Positions 45,534 to 54,187 of a stretch of 64,000 bases of DNA are shown piece by piece. The DNA is from Novosphingobium percolationis (lineage in GTDB: Bacteria > Pseudomonadota > Alphaproteobacteria > Sphingomonadales > Sphingomonadaceae): assembly GCF_020179425.1 (NCBI RefSeq), contig NZ_JAILYM010000001.1, positions 310,001 through 374,000 on the forward strand. Reading direction: 5' to 3'. Made by a program: the position numbers and the translations under genes. The notes under the pieces are model-generated. The model was not told the origin of the DNA and did not search any database. It worked only from the letters and a program-made list of their open reading frames with translations. How positions within the stretch are numbered: position 1 is the first letter of the stretch; each line of letters starts with the position of its first letter.

Positions 45534-47753
45534 ATGAAGGGCACACGTGCGTTCGCGCGCGTCGCGCTGATGGCGTCGACGGCAATTCTGGCAACTACCA
45601 GCGCTCACGCGCAGGATGCGGCGCAGCCCGCCAGCAGCGGCGGCGTTGAGGAAATCGTCGTCACCGCGCAGAAGCGCGCCGAAAACATGCAGAAGGTGCC
45701 GATCGCGGTCACCTCGGTCAGCGGCGCGGCGCTGGAACGCGCGCAGGTCAAGGACATCCAGGGCCTCGCCAACTCGATCCCTAACGTCCAGATTAACTCG
45801 TTCTCGAACTCGCCGGATTCGGCCGTGTTCACCATCCGTGGCGTCGGCGTGAACGATGCTGACCCCTATGTCGGCACCACCGTGTCGGTCGTGGTCGATG
45901 GCGTGCCCGTGGGCGTCAACACCGGCGCGCTGCTTTCGCTGTTCGACATCGAGCGCGTGGAAATCCTGCGGGGGCCGCAGGGCACGCTGTTCGGCGCGAA
46001 CACCACCGGCGGCGTCGTCAACGTGGTGACCAAGCAGCCCACCGGCCAGTTCGGCGGCGAGGCGCAGGTCGTCTATGGTAACTACAACCGGCTCGACCTG
46101 AACGCGGCGGTGAACTTCCCGATCGCCGAAGGCCTCGCGGGCAAGGTCAGCGTGCTGCACACCGGCTCGGATGGGTTCTTCCGCAGCTATTCGGACGGCC
46201 ATCGCCTCGGCAAGCGCGACATGACCGCGCTGCGCGGCTACCTCAAGTACAACTCGGGCGGCTATGACGCGACGCTGATCGGCGAATACGACCGCACCCG
46301 CAACGGCGGGCAGACGGGCGTGCTGATCGCCGGGCCGGACGAACTGTTCTACCAGCCGGGCGAGACCGGATCGGGCTTCAACTTCAAGCGCGGCATGAGC
46401 AGCGACCAGCCCGATTACAACAACCGCAACAGCTACAGCGTCACGCTGACGCAGAATCTCGACACGGGCGTGGGCAAGCTGGTTTCGATCAGCAGCTATC
46501 GCAAGTACGACAACGATCTCTACAGCGATGACGACGCCGTCACCGCCGTGCTGCTGCAGACGCATCGCGTGTCGAACCAGCACCAGTTCTCGCAGGAACT
46601 GCGCCTTCACACCGACCTCAGCGACCGCGTCAAGATGGTGCTGGGCGGCTTCTACTTCGATCAGGAATACGATCTCCAGCAAGGGACCAAGCTCGACGGG
46701 TTCCTCAAGGGCCTCGGCCAGCCGCAGAGCCAGCACCAGAAGAACTGGTCGATCTCGGGCTTTGCCCAGCTTTACGGTCAGATCACCGACACCCTGCGCA
46801 TCCAGGGCGGCATCCGCTTCAGCCATGAAAAGACCACTGCGGTTTCCACCACCGCGAACTCGTTCACAACCGTCGAGGGCGGCTATTCGAACTTCGGCGA
46901 TCCGGTCATTCCCGATTCGTATATCATCGCCAAGGGCGCCAAGGCGTGGGATAACGTGGGCTACAAGGTCGGCATCGACTGGCAGGCAACGCCGAACGTG
47001 ATGCTCTATGGCTACTATGCGCGCGGCTTCAAGTCGGGTGGCTTCACCGGGCGCATCGCGCGTGCGGAAGATATCGGGCCGTTCAACCCCGAACACCTCG
47101 ACACCTTCGAAGCGGGCGTGAAGGCCGACCTTCTCGACCGTCACCTGCGCCTCAACCTCGCCGGGTTCTACAACGTCTACAAGGACATGCAGGTCACGCA
47201 GAACCTGACGTACCTCGATGGCAAGAACTCGGCGGCCATCCGCAACGCAGGCGGCGCGCGGACCAAGGGCTTCGAGCTGGAAGCCACCGTGGTTCCGGTC
47301 GAAGGCGTCACGCTGAACGGCGCGGTCGCGTATCTCGATGCCTACTACACCAAGTACGACACGTTCGTGCTCGATGCGAGCGGCAACACCGTTGCCGTCA
47401 GCTATGCCGGCAACCGTCTGATGAACGCGCCCAAGTGGAATGCTTCGGCCGGCTTCACGGTCAAGCAGCCGGTGGGTTCGGGCAATGTCACCGCGACGGG
47501 CCAGTACACCTACACCAGCGGCAAGTTCACCGCCTTCACCGACCGCCCCACCGAGTTCGTCACGCCGGTCAACCTCGTCAACGCCACCCTGTCGTGGGCG
47601 CCTGAGGGTGAGGCCTGGTCGATCGGCGTGTGGGGCCGCAACCTGTTCAACGAAAAGTACTATGGCCAGAAGCTGACGCTCGTCGGCATCGGCACGCTGG
47701 CCTCGGTCGGGAACCCGCGTGAATACGGGCTCGACTTCAAGGTGCGCTGGTAA
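45534..47753 (+). CDS. TonB-dependent receptor 3
   Basis: 739 residues. Signal peptide MKGTRAFARVALMASTAILA with cleavage near HAQDA, TonB-box-like EEIVVTAQKRAE, plug with FTIRGVGVNDADPYVG and VEILRGPQGTLFGANTTGG, then a barrel ending GLDFKVRW. Barrel strands like YYARGFKSGGFTG are the pattern of catabolic receptors of sphingomonads. It would import the substrate of the downstream Rieske/SDR cluster. A hairpin separates it from the SnoaL gene. Confidence 0.94.
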   Translation: MKGTRAFARVALMASTAILATTSAHAQDAAQPASSGGVEEIVVTAQKRAENMQKVPIAVTSVSGAALERAQVKDIQGLANSIPNVQINSFSNSPDSAVFTIRGVGVNDADPYVGTTVSVVVDGVPVGVNTGALLSLFDIERVEILRGPQGTLFGANTTGGVVNVVTKQPTGQFGGEAQVVYGNYNRLDLNAAVNFPIAEGLAGKVSVLHTGSDGFFRSYSDGHRLGKRDMTALRGYLKYNSGGYDATLIGEYDRTRNGGQTGVLIAGPDELFYQPGETGSGFNFKRGMSSDQPDYNNRNSYSVTLTQNLDTGVGKLVSISSYRKYDNDLYSDDDAVTAVLLQTHRVSNQHQFSQELRLHTDLSDRVKMVLGGFYFDQEYDLQQGTKLDGFLKGLGQPQSQHQKNWSISGFAQLYGQITDTLRIQGGIRFSHEKTTAVSTTANSFTTVEGGYSNFGDPVIPDSYIIAKGAKAWDNVGYKVGIDWQATPNVMLYGYYARGFKSGGFTGRIARAEDIGPFNPEHLDTFEAGVKADLLDRHLRLNLAGFYNVYKDMQVTQNLTYLDGKNSAAIRNAGGARTKGFELEATVVPVEGVTLNGAVAYLDAYYTKYDTFVLDASGNTVAVSYAGNRLMNAPKWNASAGFTVKQPVGSGNVTATGQYTYTSGKFTAFTDRPTEFVTPVNLVNATLSWAPEGEAWSIGVWGRNLFNEKYYGQKLTLVGIGTLASVGNPREYGLDFKVRW

Positions 47754-47759
47754 CGGCGC

Positions 47760-47792
47760 GGGCCGGCCGATCCCTCCCATGACGGCCGGCCC
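47760..47792 (+). terminator. Hairpin after TonB receptor 3
   Basis: GGGCCGGCC (47760-47768) and GGCCGGCCC (47784-47792), 9-bp stem with 15-base loop, followed by AATTCCTCTTTT. Intrinsic terminator or attenuator. Confidence 0.65.
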
Positions 47793-47819
47793 AATTCCTC
47801 TTTTCAAGGATTTACCAAC

Positions 47820-48269
47820 ATGATCGCGATTCCGCTTGAAGAGCGCATTGCGCTCCAGGACCTGATGACCGCCTATTGCTATGCGGTCGACAAGCTTGCC
47901 GATGTTGACGGGCTGCTCGACCTTTTCACCGAAGACGCGGTGCTCGATTTCAGCCGAATCGGCCTGCCGCTGATGAACGGGCGCGCCGAGATCAAGGCCT
48001 TCTTCGACGGCGTCTTTGCCGACATGAGCCACCACGCGCACTACATCACCAACTTCCGCCCGATCGCCTATGACGGCCAGACGGGCGCGATGACCGCCTA
48101 TGTCATCGGCCTCGGCAAGTCGAAGGACGGCAACAGCGTCGAGGTGAACGTGCAGTACACCTTCGAGGCGGTGAAGCAGGCCGACGGGGCGTGGAAGTGC
48201 CAGCGCTATTCGATGTTCTCGATGATGCCGCTGCCCGGTTCGCTCGCCCAGATCCACGGCGAGCGTTGA
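47820..48269 (+). CDS. NTF2/SnoaL-like protein 2
   Basis: 149 residues. EERIALQDLMTAYCYAVDKL, DLFTEDAVLDFS and ALGKSKDG-like loops identify a SnoaL-4-like fold. Unlike the first pair it is upstream of its Rieske gene (30 bases). It may be the small subunit of Rieske 2 or a separate hydratase/isomerase. Confidence 0.84.
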   Translation: MIAIPLEERIALQDLMTAYCYAVDKLADVDGLLDLFTEDAVLDFSRIGLPLMNGRAEIKAFFDGVFADMSHHAHYITNFRPIAYDGQTGAMTAYVIGLGKSKDGNSVEVNVQYTFEAVKQADGAWKCQRYSMFSMMPLPGSLAQIHGER

Positions 48270-48299
48270 TTTTCAGGCGCTGATCTTCAGGAGCTTCCA

Positions 48300-49637
48300 A
48301 TGACCCAGACCGCCGACGCCCGCCCGACTTATCCCGTCCACCCCGACGCGCAGGTGCCCGCCGCCCGTGGCGACGCCATCACCGGCGACCGCTACTGGTC
48401 GAAGGACTTCGCTGCCCGTGAATGGGAACACATGTGGAAGAAGGTCTGGCACGTCGGCGGCCGGGTCAACCAACTGGAAGAAGCGGGCGATTTCATCGTC
48501 CACGATTTCCTGCATGAATCCGTGATCATGGTGAAACAGCAGGATGGCTCGATCCGCGCCTTCTTCAACGTCTGCATGCACCGCGGCAACCGCCTCGTCA
48601 GCGTGACCGAAGGCGGCGTGAACGGCGCGTTCACCTGCGCCTATCACGGCTGGAAATGGAACATCGACGGCGGCCTCGACGCGGTGCAGGACCCCGAGGA
48701 CTTCGCCCAGGGCAACCCGTGCGGCAAGCTGAAGCTGAAGGAACTGCGGTGCGAGACGTGGGGCGGCTTCATCTTCTGGAGCTTCGATCCCGACGCCAAG
48801 CCGTTGCTCGAATACCTCGATCCCATCCCCACGCTGTTCGCCAACCGCGATCTTGAAAGCTACACCCGCGTCGTGTGGCGGACGCTGCGCGTGAAGACCA
48901 ACTGGAAGTTCGCCTCCGACAATTTCAACGAGGCCTACCACGTGCCCGTCGTCCATCCGCAATTCCAGCCGATGATCGACGATCACTATTCCACCACGAT
49001 CTTCGAGATGTACCCGAACGGGCACAACCGCATGATCGAAAAGCTGCAGCCTTCCAGCCGCTATCCCGATGCGCAGCAGATGAAGCCGCTGTGGGCCGAG
49101 GTGCTCAAGGAATGGGACCTCGATCCCGCGGACTTCGACGGTCGCGCGCAGGAAGGTCGCCTCGCGCTCCAGCAGGCCCGGCGCAAGCTCGGCCCGGCGC
49201 GCGGCTATGCCTATTTCGACAAGCTCACCGATGACGAGCTGACCGATCAGATGCACCACACCTGCTTCCCGAACCTGACGCTGACGCTGACCGCCGAAGG
49301 CCTGCACGTGTTCCGCACCGAGCCCGACGCCGAAGATCCCAATTGGTCGACCTTCGACTACTGGTATCTCGTGCCGCACGTCGAAGGCGCCACCGAAGTC
49401 GCCACGCTCTACGGGATGCGGCCTTACGAGGAAGCAGACCACGAAGCCGGTTCTTTCGGCGATTACCAGACCACGATCGCGCAGGGGGATTTCCTCGCGC
49501 AGGATCTGGAACTTGCCGAAACGCAGCAGAAGGGCCTGCGCTCCATGGCATTTACCGACGCTTATCTTGCCGGGCAGGAAACGCGCGTGCGCCGCTTCCA
49601 CGAAGTCATCAACGATTACCTCGAAGGGCGCCGTTGA
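48300..49637 (+). CDS. Rieske non-heme iron oxygenase, alpha subunit 2
   Basis: 445 residues. Rieske ligands C92-M-H94 and C113-A-Y-H116 (CMH, CAYH); mononuclear site DNFNEAYHVPVVHP with bridging D207 and ligands H214 and H219. The pattern agrees fully with the alpha-subunit consensus, so it is likely active. It is not similar enough to Rieske 1 to be a recent duplicate. It would take electrons from unlinked ferredoxin/reductase genes. The SDR gene 26 bases downstream may oxidise its cis-diol or alcohol product. Confidence 0.94.
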   Translation: MTQTADARPTYPVHPDAQVPAARGDAITGDRYWSKDFAAREWEHMWKKVWHVGGRVNQLEEAGDFIVHDFLHESVIMVKQQDGSIRAFFNVCMHRGNRLVSVTEGGVNGAFTCAYHGWKWNIDGGLDAVQDPEDFAQGNPCGKLKLKELRCETWGGFIFWSFDPDAKPLLEYLDPIPTLFANRDLESYTRVVWRTLRVKTNWKFASDNFNEAYHVPVVHPQFQPMIDDHYSTTIFEMYPNGHNRMIEKLQPSSRYPDAQQMKPLWAEVLKEWDLDPADFDGRAQEGRLALQQARRKLGPARGYAYFDKLTDDELTDQMHHTCFPNLTLTLTAEGLHVFRTEPDAEDPNWSTFDYWYLVPHVEGATEVATLYGMRPYEEADHEAGSFGDYQTTIAQGDFLAQDLELAETQQKGLRSMAFTDAYLAGQETRVRRFHEVINDYLEGRR

Positions 49638-49663
49638 GCGCCACAATAACGGGAGAGACGATT

Positions 49664-50422
49664 ATGGGTCGCCTTGAAGGCAAAGTTGCGTTGATTACGG
49701 GCGGGGCCTCGGGCCTGGGTGCCGAAGACGCGCGGATGATGGCGCGCGAAGGCGCCAAGGTCGTCATCACCGACGTGCAGGACGATCTGGGCGCGCAGGT
49801 CGCCGCCGAAATTCCCGGCGCGCTCTACCTTAACCACGACGTGCGCAGCGAAAGCCGCTGGGCCGAAGTGGTCGCCGAAACGATCCGCGCGTTCGGAAGG
49901 CTCGACGTGCTGGTCAACAATGCCGGGCTGGTGCGCTTCGCGACCGTCGAGGACATGAGCTACGCCGACTACAAGCTGCAGGTCGACGTCATGCTCGATG
50001 GTACGTTCCTCGGCTGCAAGGCGGCGATTCCGCACATGACCAAGGCGGCGGACGGCACGTGCAGCGGCTCGATCATCAACATGGCGTCGATCGGCGGCAT
50101 GAAGGGCATCAGCGCCATTCCCGCCTACGCGGGGGCCAAGGGCGGGATCATCGCCATGACCCGCTCGATCGCGGTCCACTGCCAGGAACAGGGCTACGGC
50201 ATCCGCTGCAACTCGATAGCGCCGGGCGGCATCGTAACGCCGATGACCGCACAGGCCGTCGCCTCGCTCGATGCCGACGATCCGGGCCTCAAGCAGAACC
50301 GCGATCTGGGGATGGGGCAGCCTTCCGATATCGGCCACCTCGTGGTGTTTCTGGCTTCGGATGAATCGCGCCATATCACCGGCACGAACATGGTCGTCGA
50401 CAACGCCGAGACCATCCGCTGA
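49664..50422 (+). CDS. SDR-family oxidoreductase (diol/alcohol dehydrogenase)
   Basis: 252 residues. TGGASGLG, NNAG, serine in MASIGG and YAGAK. Cofactor-site Asp after TDVQ points to NAD. Closest in type to cis-diol and cyclohexanol dehydrogenases of the FabG group. ATG at 49664 follows GGGAGAGACG. It sits between Rieske 2 and the terminator before the convergent amidohydrolase. Confidence 0.9.
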   Translation: MGRLEGKVALITGGASGLGAEDARMMAREGAKVVITDVQDDLGAQVAAEIPGALYLNHDVRSESRWAEVVAETIRAFGRLDVLVNNAGLVRFATVEDMSYADYKLQVDVMLDGTFLGCKAAIPHMTKAADGTCSGSIINMASIGGMKGISAIPAYAGAKGGIIAMTRSIAVHCQEQGYGIRCNSIAPGGIVTPMTAQAVASLDADDPGLKQNRDLGMGQPSDIGHLVVFLASDESRHITGTNMVVDNAETIR

Positions 50423-50430
50423 CGGGGAAG

Positions 50431-50455
50431 GGGGCTGCCGTCCGTCGGCAGCCCC
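50431..50455. terminator. Bidirectional hairpin between SDR and amidohydrolase 2
   Basis: GGGGCTGCCG (50431-50440) and CGGCAGCCCC (50446-50455) form a perfect 10-bp stem with a 5-base loop between convergent genes. Confidence 0.7.
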
Positions 50456-50463
50456 TGCCTTGA

Positions 50464-52143
50464 TCAGGCCGCGACCAGCTCGCCCGGCAGGATCGCCCCG
50501 CGCGCATCGTCGGTGTACCCGTCCGCTGCGCTCCACGCGATACCGCCCGCAACGATCACGGTGTCGACGCCGTGGGCATCCCGCACGTAGCGGCTGCCAT
50601 CGCCCGGCACGTCCTGCACGTAGACTTCCTGCCCGCGATCGATCTGTTCCGGATCGAACACCACGATATCGGCCACGAGGCCGGGCCGCAGCAGACCGCG
50701 ATCGGGAATACCCCAGATCGCCGCGGTGTCCGAAGTGACCTTCTTGACCGCCTGTTCCAGCGTCAGCAGGCCTTCGTCACGCACGAAGTGGCCGAACAGG
50801 TAGCCCGTATCGCCATAGGTCGAGAACGAGAGGATGTGCGCGCCTCCGTCACTCGCGCCGATGTGAACGCGCGGGTGACGCAGCAGCGCGCCGACGTGTT
50901 CGTCCTGGTTGTGGCCCATGCTTTCCGACAGGAAGTGTGCGTCCAGCTTTTCCTCGACTGACAGGTCGATCATCGCCTCAAGCGGCGAGACGCCGCGCAG
51001 CTGGCCGATTTCCGCCAGCGTCTTGCCCACGTACTGGCGGTTCGCGTCGCCGGCGACATGGCGCAGGCGCAGCGAAGCCCACAGGTCCATCTGCGACATG
51101 GCTTCGGCCACCAGCTTGCCCCGGCTTTCCGGCTCGCTGAACGCGGCGATGATCTCGTCCGGCGTGCCGAAGCGCATCACGTTGTACCAGCCCGGCAGGC
51201 GGATGAAGAGCAGGCTCGGCACCGCGAAGCTGAAGCTGATGTCGATCGGGCGGGTCTGAACTTGCGGCCAGACGCGCGCGCCACGTGCGAACTGTTCATC
51301 CACGCGCGCCATCACTCGCTCCACCGCCGCGACATTGTCCGCGCTGACGAACAGGGGCGAGAACGTGGTCGGGATCGCATACTTCAGCGAAAGCTCGGCC
51401 AGCTGGTCAAGCCGCGCGATGGTGAGGTCGGGATCGTAGAATTCGGGCACGATCTGAAGCACGCGGCCATATTCGCTCAAGACGCTCGCCAGCGCATCGA
51501 CTTCTCCCGCATCGGCATAGCGGCTCGGCACCGGCTTCAGCGTCTCGTCCATGTCGACATAGCTGGTCGAAAGCCCGATCGCGCCTGCATCGAGGCATTC
51601 GCGCAGCAGGTCCTGCATCGCGCCGATTTCCTGTTCGGTCGCGGTGCGCTCCATCGCCGCTTCGCCCATCACCCACAGGCGCAGCACGCTGTGCCCGACC
51701 AGCTGGCCGACGTTGATCGCCAGCCCCTTGCGGATGCGGTTGAGGTATTCCGAAAAGCTCTCCCAGTCCCACACCACGCCTTCCTTGAAGGCCTTGAGCG
51801 GCATTTCCTCGATCTGGTTGAACATGCCCACCAGCTTCATGCGGTGTTCGGCCTTCAGCGGCGCAAGCGACAACGAGCAGTTGCCCGCCACGACCGTGGT
51901 CACCCCATGCGACAGCGCGGGCTTGGCATAGCCATCCCACAGCAGCTGCGCGTCGAAGTGCGTGTGCGGGTCGATGAAGCCGGGCGCGACCACCTTGCCG
52001 CTGGCGTCGATCACGCGGCGGGCAGGTTCGTCGACGCGGCCGATGCGCGCGATGCGCCCGTCCTTGACCGCGACGTCGGCATTGAAGGCAGGCATTCCCG
52101 AGCCGTCGACGACGCGCCCGTTGCGGATGACCAGATCGTACAT
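50464..52143 (-). CDS. N-acyl-D-amino-acid deacylase-like amidohydrolase 2
   Basis: 559 residues. MYDLVIRNGRVVDGSG, the metal motif APGFIDPHTHFDAQ, NCSLSLAPL and DGGAHILSFS near the C-terminal metal site. It is a paralogue of the product of 40873, so the locus has two hydrolases of the same class, probably for different amide, lactam or hydantoin-type steps. Start at 52143 (ATG) with GGGAG eight bases before; a GTG three bases earlier is an alternative. It is the last gene of an operon with two small proteins, 21 bases after the 81-aa gene. Confidence 0.88.
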   Translation of the reverse strand: MYDLVIRNGRVVDGSGMPAFNADVAVKDGRIARIGRVDEPARRVIDASGKVVAPGFIDPHTHFDAQLLWDGYAKPALSHGVTTVVAGNCSLSLAPLKAEHRMKLVGMFNQIEEMPLKAFKEGVVWDWESFSEYLNRIRKGLAINVGQLVGHSVLRLWVMGEAAMERTATEQEIGAMQDLLRECLDAGAIGLSTSYVDMDETLKPVPSRYADAGEVDALASVLSEYGRVLQIVPEFYDPDLTIARLDQLAELSLKYAIPTTFSPLFVSADNVAAVERVMARVDEQFARGARVWPQVQTRPIDISFSFAVPSLLFIRLPGWYNVMRFGTPDEIIAAFSEPESRGKLVAEAMSQMDLWASLRLRHVAGDANRQYVGKTLAEIGQLRGVSPLEAMIDLSVEEKLDAHFLSESMGHNQDEHVGALLRHPRVHIGASDGGAHILSFSTYGDTGYLFGHFVRDEGLLTLEQAVKKVTSDTAAIWGIPDRGLLRPGLVADIVVFDPEQIDRGQEVYVQDVPGDGSRYVRDAHGVDTVIVAGGIAWSAADGYTDDARGAILPGELVAA

Positions 52144-52164
52144 CACGTTATCTCCCAGATCTTT

Positions 52165-52410
52165 TTATGCAGATTGTTTGGCAAAGCGACTGGACGCGGC
52201 AACCAGCGCATCGCGCACATGGCGCCAGTCCGCGCCAATCAGCGCGTCGGCGCTTTGCGCCCCGCTCGACGCCATCAGCGCGCGCGTGGCATATTCATCC
52301 AGCGTCACCAGCGATTGGCCGCCGTTCGGAAAGGCCAGCGTGACGAGCAGTTCCGCCTCGCCATCGTGCGCGGCGGCGATACGCACCTGGCTGATGGTCG
52401 CGCCGCTCAC
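52165..52410 (-). CDS. Small hypothetical protein (81 aa)
   Basis: No recognised domain. MSGATISQVRIAAAHDGEAE and LVTLAFPNGGQSLVTLDEYA suggest a small alpha/beta protein. It lies 4 bases after the tail-X/LysM-like gene and 21 bases before the amidohydrolase, all in one direction, so it may be an accessory subunit of the amidohydrolase. Composition is normal for this genome. Confidence 0.62.
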   Translation of the reverse strand: MSGATISQVRIAAAHDGEAELLVTLAFPNGGQSLVTLDEYATRALMASSGAQSADALIGADWRHVRDALVAASSRFAKQSA

Positions 52411-52414
52411 GCGA

Positions 52415-52654
52415 TCACGCTTGCGGCGCTTCGACGAAGATCACGTCGCTGGGCAGGATGGGGTTGTCGCTGCGCAGGCGACCGACGCCGCCCGCCGCGC
52501 GCATGAACACGTGCAGGTTCCAGCTCTGCAGCGCCGCAACGGCATCGGCTGCCGCCATCCCGGGCAGTTCGCGCGCGGCGATGGTTTCCCAGGTATCGCC
52601 GCCTTGCGGCAGGATCGACTTTCGCACGCGGGACAGTTGCGCAGTGGCGGACAT
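52415..52654 (-). CDS. Small LysM/phage-tail-X-like protein (79 aa)
   Basis: 79 residues. The core GDTWETIAARELPGM, AVAALQSWNLHVFM, NPILPSDVIFVEAP resembles a LysM or tail-protein-X fold (DTWxxIA ... LPSDVIxV). No phage or cell-wall gene is near, so a role as a small subunit is more likely. ATG at 52654 follows AAAGAGGAGAGAG; the reading frame upstream passes through the tRNA-like remnant. First gene of a three-gene operon ending with amidohydrolase 2. Confidence 0.6.
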   Translation of the reverse strand: MSATAQLSRVRKSILPQGGDTWETIAARELPGMAAADAVAALQSWNLHVFMRAAGGVGRLRSDNPILPSDVIFVEAPQA

Positions 52655-52679
52655 GATCTCTCTCCTCTTTGCGCGCGGT

Positions 52680-52720
52680 TCCATCTGCCGGACTCGAACC
52701 GGCAATTCGCGCTTATCACG
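52680..52720 (-). other. tRNA 3'-end-like remnant (T-arm and acceptor-like tail)
   Basis: On the minus strand, GCCGG-TTCGAGT-CCGGC (52703-52687) is a canonical T-arm, followed by AGATGGA (52686-52680). A hairpin resembling an anticodon arm (TCGCG/CGCGA, seven-base loop) lies before it but lacks U33. The matching 5' acceptor TCCATCT and a D-arm are absent, so this is no functional tRNA. It might be an old integration-site copy or just a chance hairpin. Confidence 0.4.
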
Positions 52721-52789
52721 CGATATAGAATGCACGATTCGCGCGGCGGCGCAAACGGAAAGGGATCTCTGGGCAATCCGCTGGGGGTT

Positions 52790-54187
52790 CTACCACCCGC
52801 CTCCAAGCGCGAGGAACAGGTCCACCTGGCTCTGCGCCACGGCATCGCGCGCGGCGCGCTCGCGGTCGCGCGCCTCGATCAGCCGCGCCTGTCCGCCAAG
52901 GTCGGCCTGCAAGTCCGCCTTGCCCGCCTGGTGCAAGCGGCGCTGCTGCGCGGCGAGCAGTTCGGCCTGCGCGCGCGCTTCGCCCAGCGTCACCGCGCGG
53001 TTGTGGTTCTCGCGATACCAGGTCAGCGCCGTCTCGGTCTCGCGCAGCGCGCGCAGCACCGTGCCGTCGAAATCGGCGAGCGCGCGCTGTTCGCCCGCCT
53101 TGCCTGCCGCCACCTTCGCGCGCGCGGTCCGGCTGGGGAAAGCCCAGCTGATCATCCCGCCGAATGCCCAGCGCCCGGACATCGCCGTCAGCAGGTCGCC
53201 CACAAGGCCCGTCGTGCCCCCGCCAAGCCCGATGCCCACGTGCGGATAGAGATCGGCCCGCGCCACGTTGGTCGCCGCGCTTGATGCCGCCAGCAGCCGC
53301 TCGGCGGCGCGCACGTCGGGCCGCCGCGCCAGCAGCATGGCCGCATCGCCCACGGGCAGGGGCCGCGCCAGTTGCGGCACGGTGTGGCACTGCTCGGCCT
53401 CGCGCGGATACTCGGCCGGCGCGCGCCCGGTGAGGAAAGCGAGGCGATACAGCTCGGCCTGTACTCGTGCGTGCGCCGCGGGCAGTTGCGCCTGCGTATC
53501 GAGCAGCGCCGCCTCCGCGCGCGTCACCTCGACCGCGCCGATCTTGCCCGCGGCGTGGAGCCGCCGCGCGGCATCGGCCATGCGCTCCTGCGCGGCGACG
53601 GCCTCCTCGGCCAGATCGAGCGCCTCGTTGCCGCCGCACACCGCGACATAGGCCCGGGCGACTTCCGCCGCGACCGACACTTGCACCACTTCCACCAGCG
53701 CCTCGGTCGCCTCGTGATCGGCGCGCGCCTCTTCCACCCGCCGCTTGATCTGACCGAACAGGTCGACCTGGTAGCTCAGTTCCGCCCCACCTTCGCCCAG
53801 CGTGGCGACCGGGATCGTCTCGAATTTGAGGAAGCTCTCGCCCGAAATGCGCGCCCGCTGCACGGCGGCATCGACCGCCAGTTGCGGATCGCCCGCGCCC
53901 TGTACCGCGCGCACCATCGCCGCCGAGCGCGCAAGGTTCGCGCCCGCCACGCGCAGGTCCGTGTTCGCGGCCAACGCTTGCTCCTCCAGCCGCGCCAGCA
54001 CCGGATCGTCATAGAGCGCCCACCAGCGCGCGGGCAGGGGGTCGGCGGCGGTCAGCCCACCCGTGCCCGAAAGCGCGCCCTTGCTCGCAGGGCGGTTGAT
54101 CTCCGCCTGATCGGGCAGGTGGTAGTCCGGCCCGACCGTGCATCCAGCCAGTGCCAGAACCGAAGCGAACGCTGCAAGCCGCTTCAC
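52790..54187 (-). CDS. NodT-family outer-membrane efflux lipoprotein
   Basis: 465 residues. Lipoprotein signal MKRLAAFASVLALAGC (lipobox LAGC) and VGPDYHLP at the mature start are typical of RND/aromatic-acid efflux outer-membrane factors. Two OEP repeats follow; the coiled-coil hairpins show as ARADHEATEALVEVV and RERAARDAVAQ. It forms the trimeric outer-membrane channel for the HlyD-like protein. The gene starts with GTG that overlaps the HlyD gene as GTGA. It is last in the FUSC operon. Confidence 0.9.
   Translation of the reverse strand: MKRLAAFASVLALAGCTVGPDYHLPDQAEINRPASKGALSGTGGLTAADPLPARWWALYDDPVLARLEEQALAANTDLRVAGANLARSAAMVRAVQGAGDPQLAVDAAVQRARISGESFLKFETIPVATLGEGGAELSYQVDLFGQIKRRVEEARADHEATEALVEVVQVSVAAEVARAYVAVCGGNEALDLAEEAVAAQERMADAARRLHAAGKIGAVEVTRAEAALLDTQAQLPAAHARVQAELYRLAFLTGRAPAEYPREAEQCHTVPQLARPLPVGDAAMLLARRPDVRAAERLLAASSAATNVARADLYPHVGIGLGGGTTGLVGDLLTAMSGRWAFGGMISWAFPSRTARAKVAAGKAGEQRALADFDGTVLRALRETETALTWYRENHNRAVTLGEARAQAELLAAQQRRLHQAGKADLQADLGGQARLIEARDRERAARDAVAQSQVDLFLALGGGW

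Noticed and set aside
45426..48257. A 943-codon open frame on the minus strand opposite TonB receptor 3
   Set aside because: It mirrors the receptor gene, has the Arg/His/Asp-rich composition of an antisense frame in high-GC DNA and no domain. The plus-strand receptor has a signal peptide, plug and barrel end.
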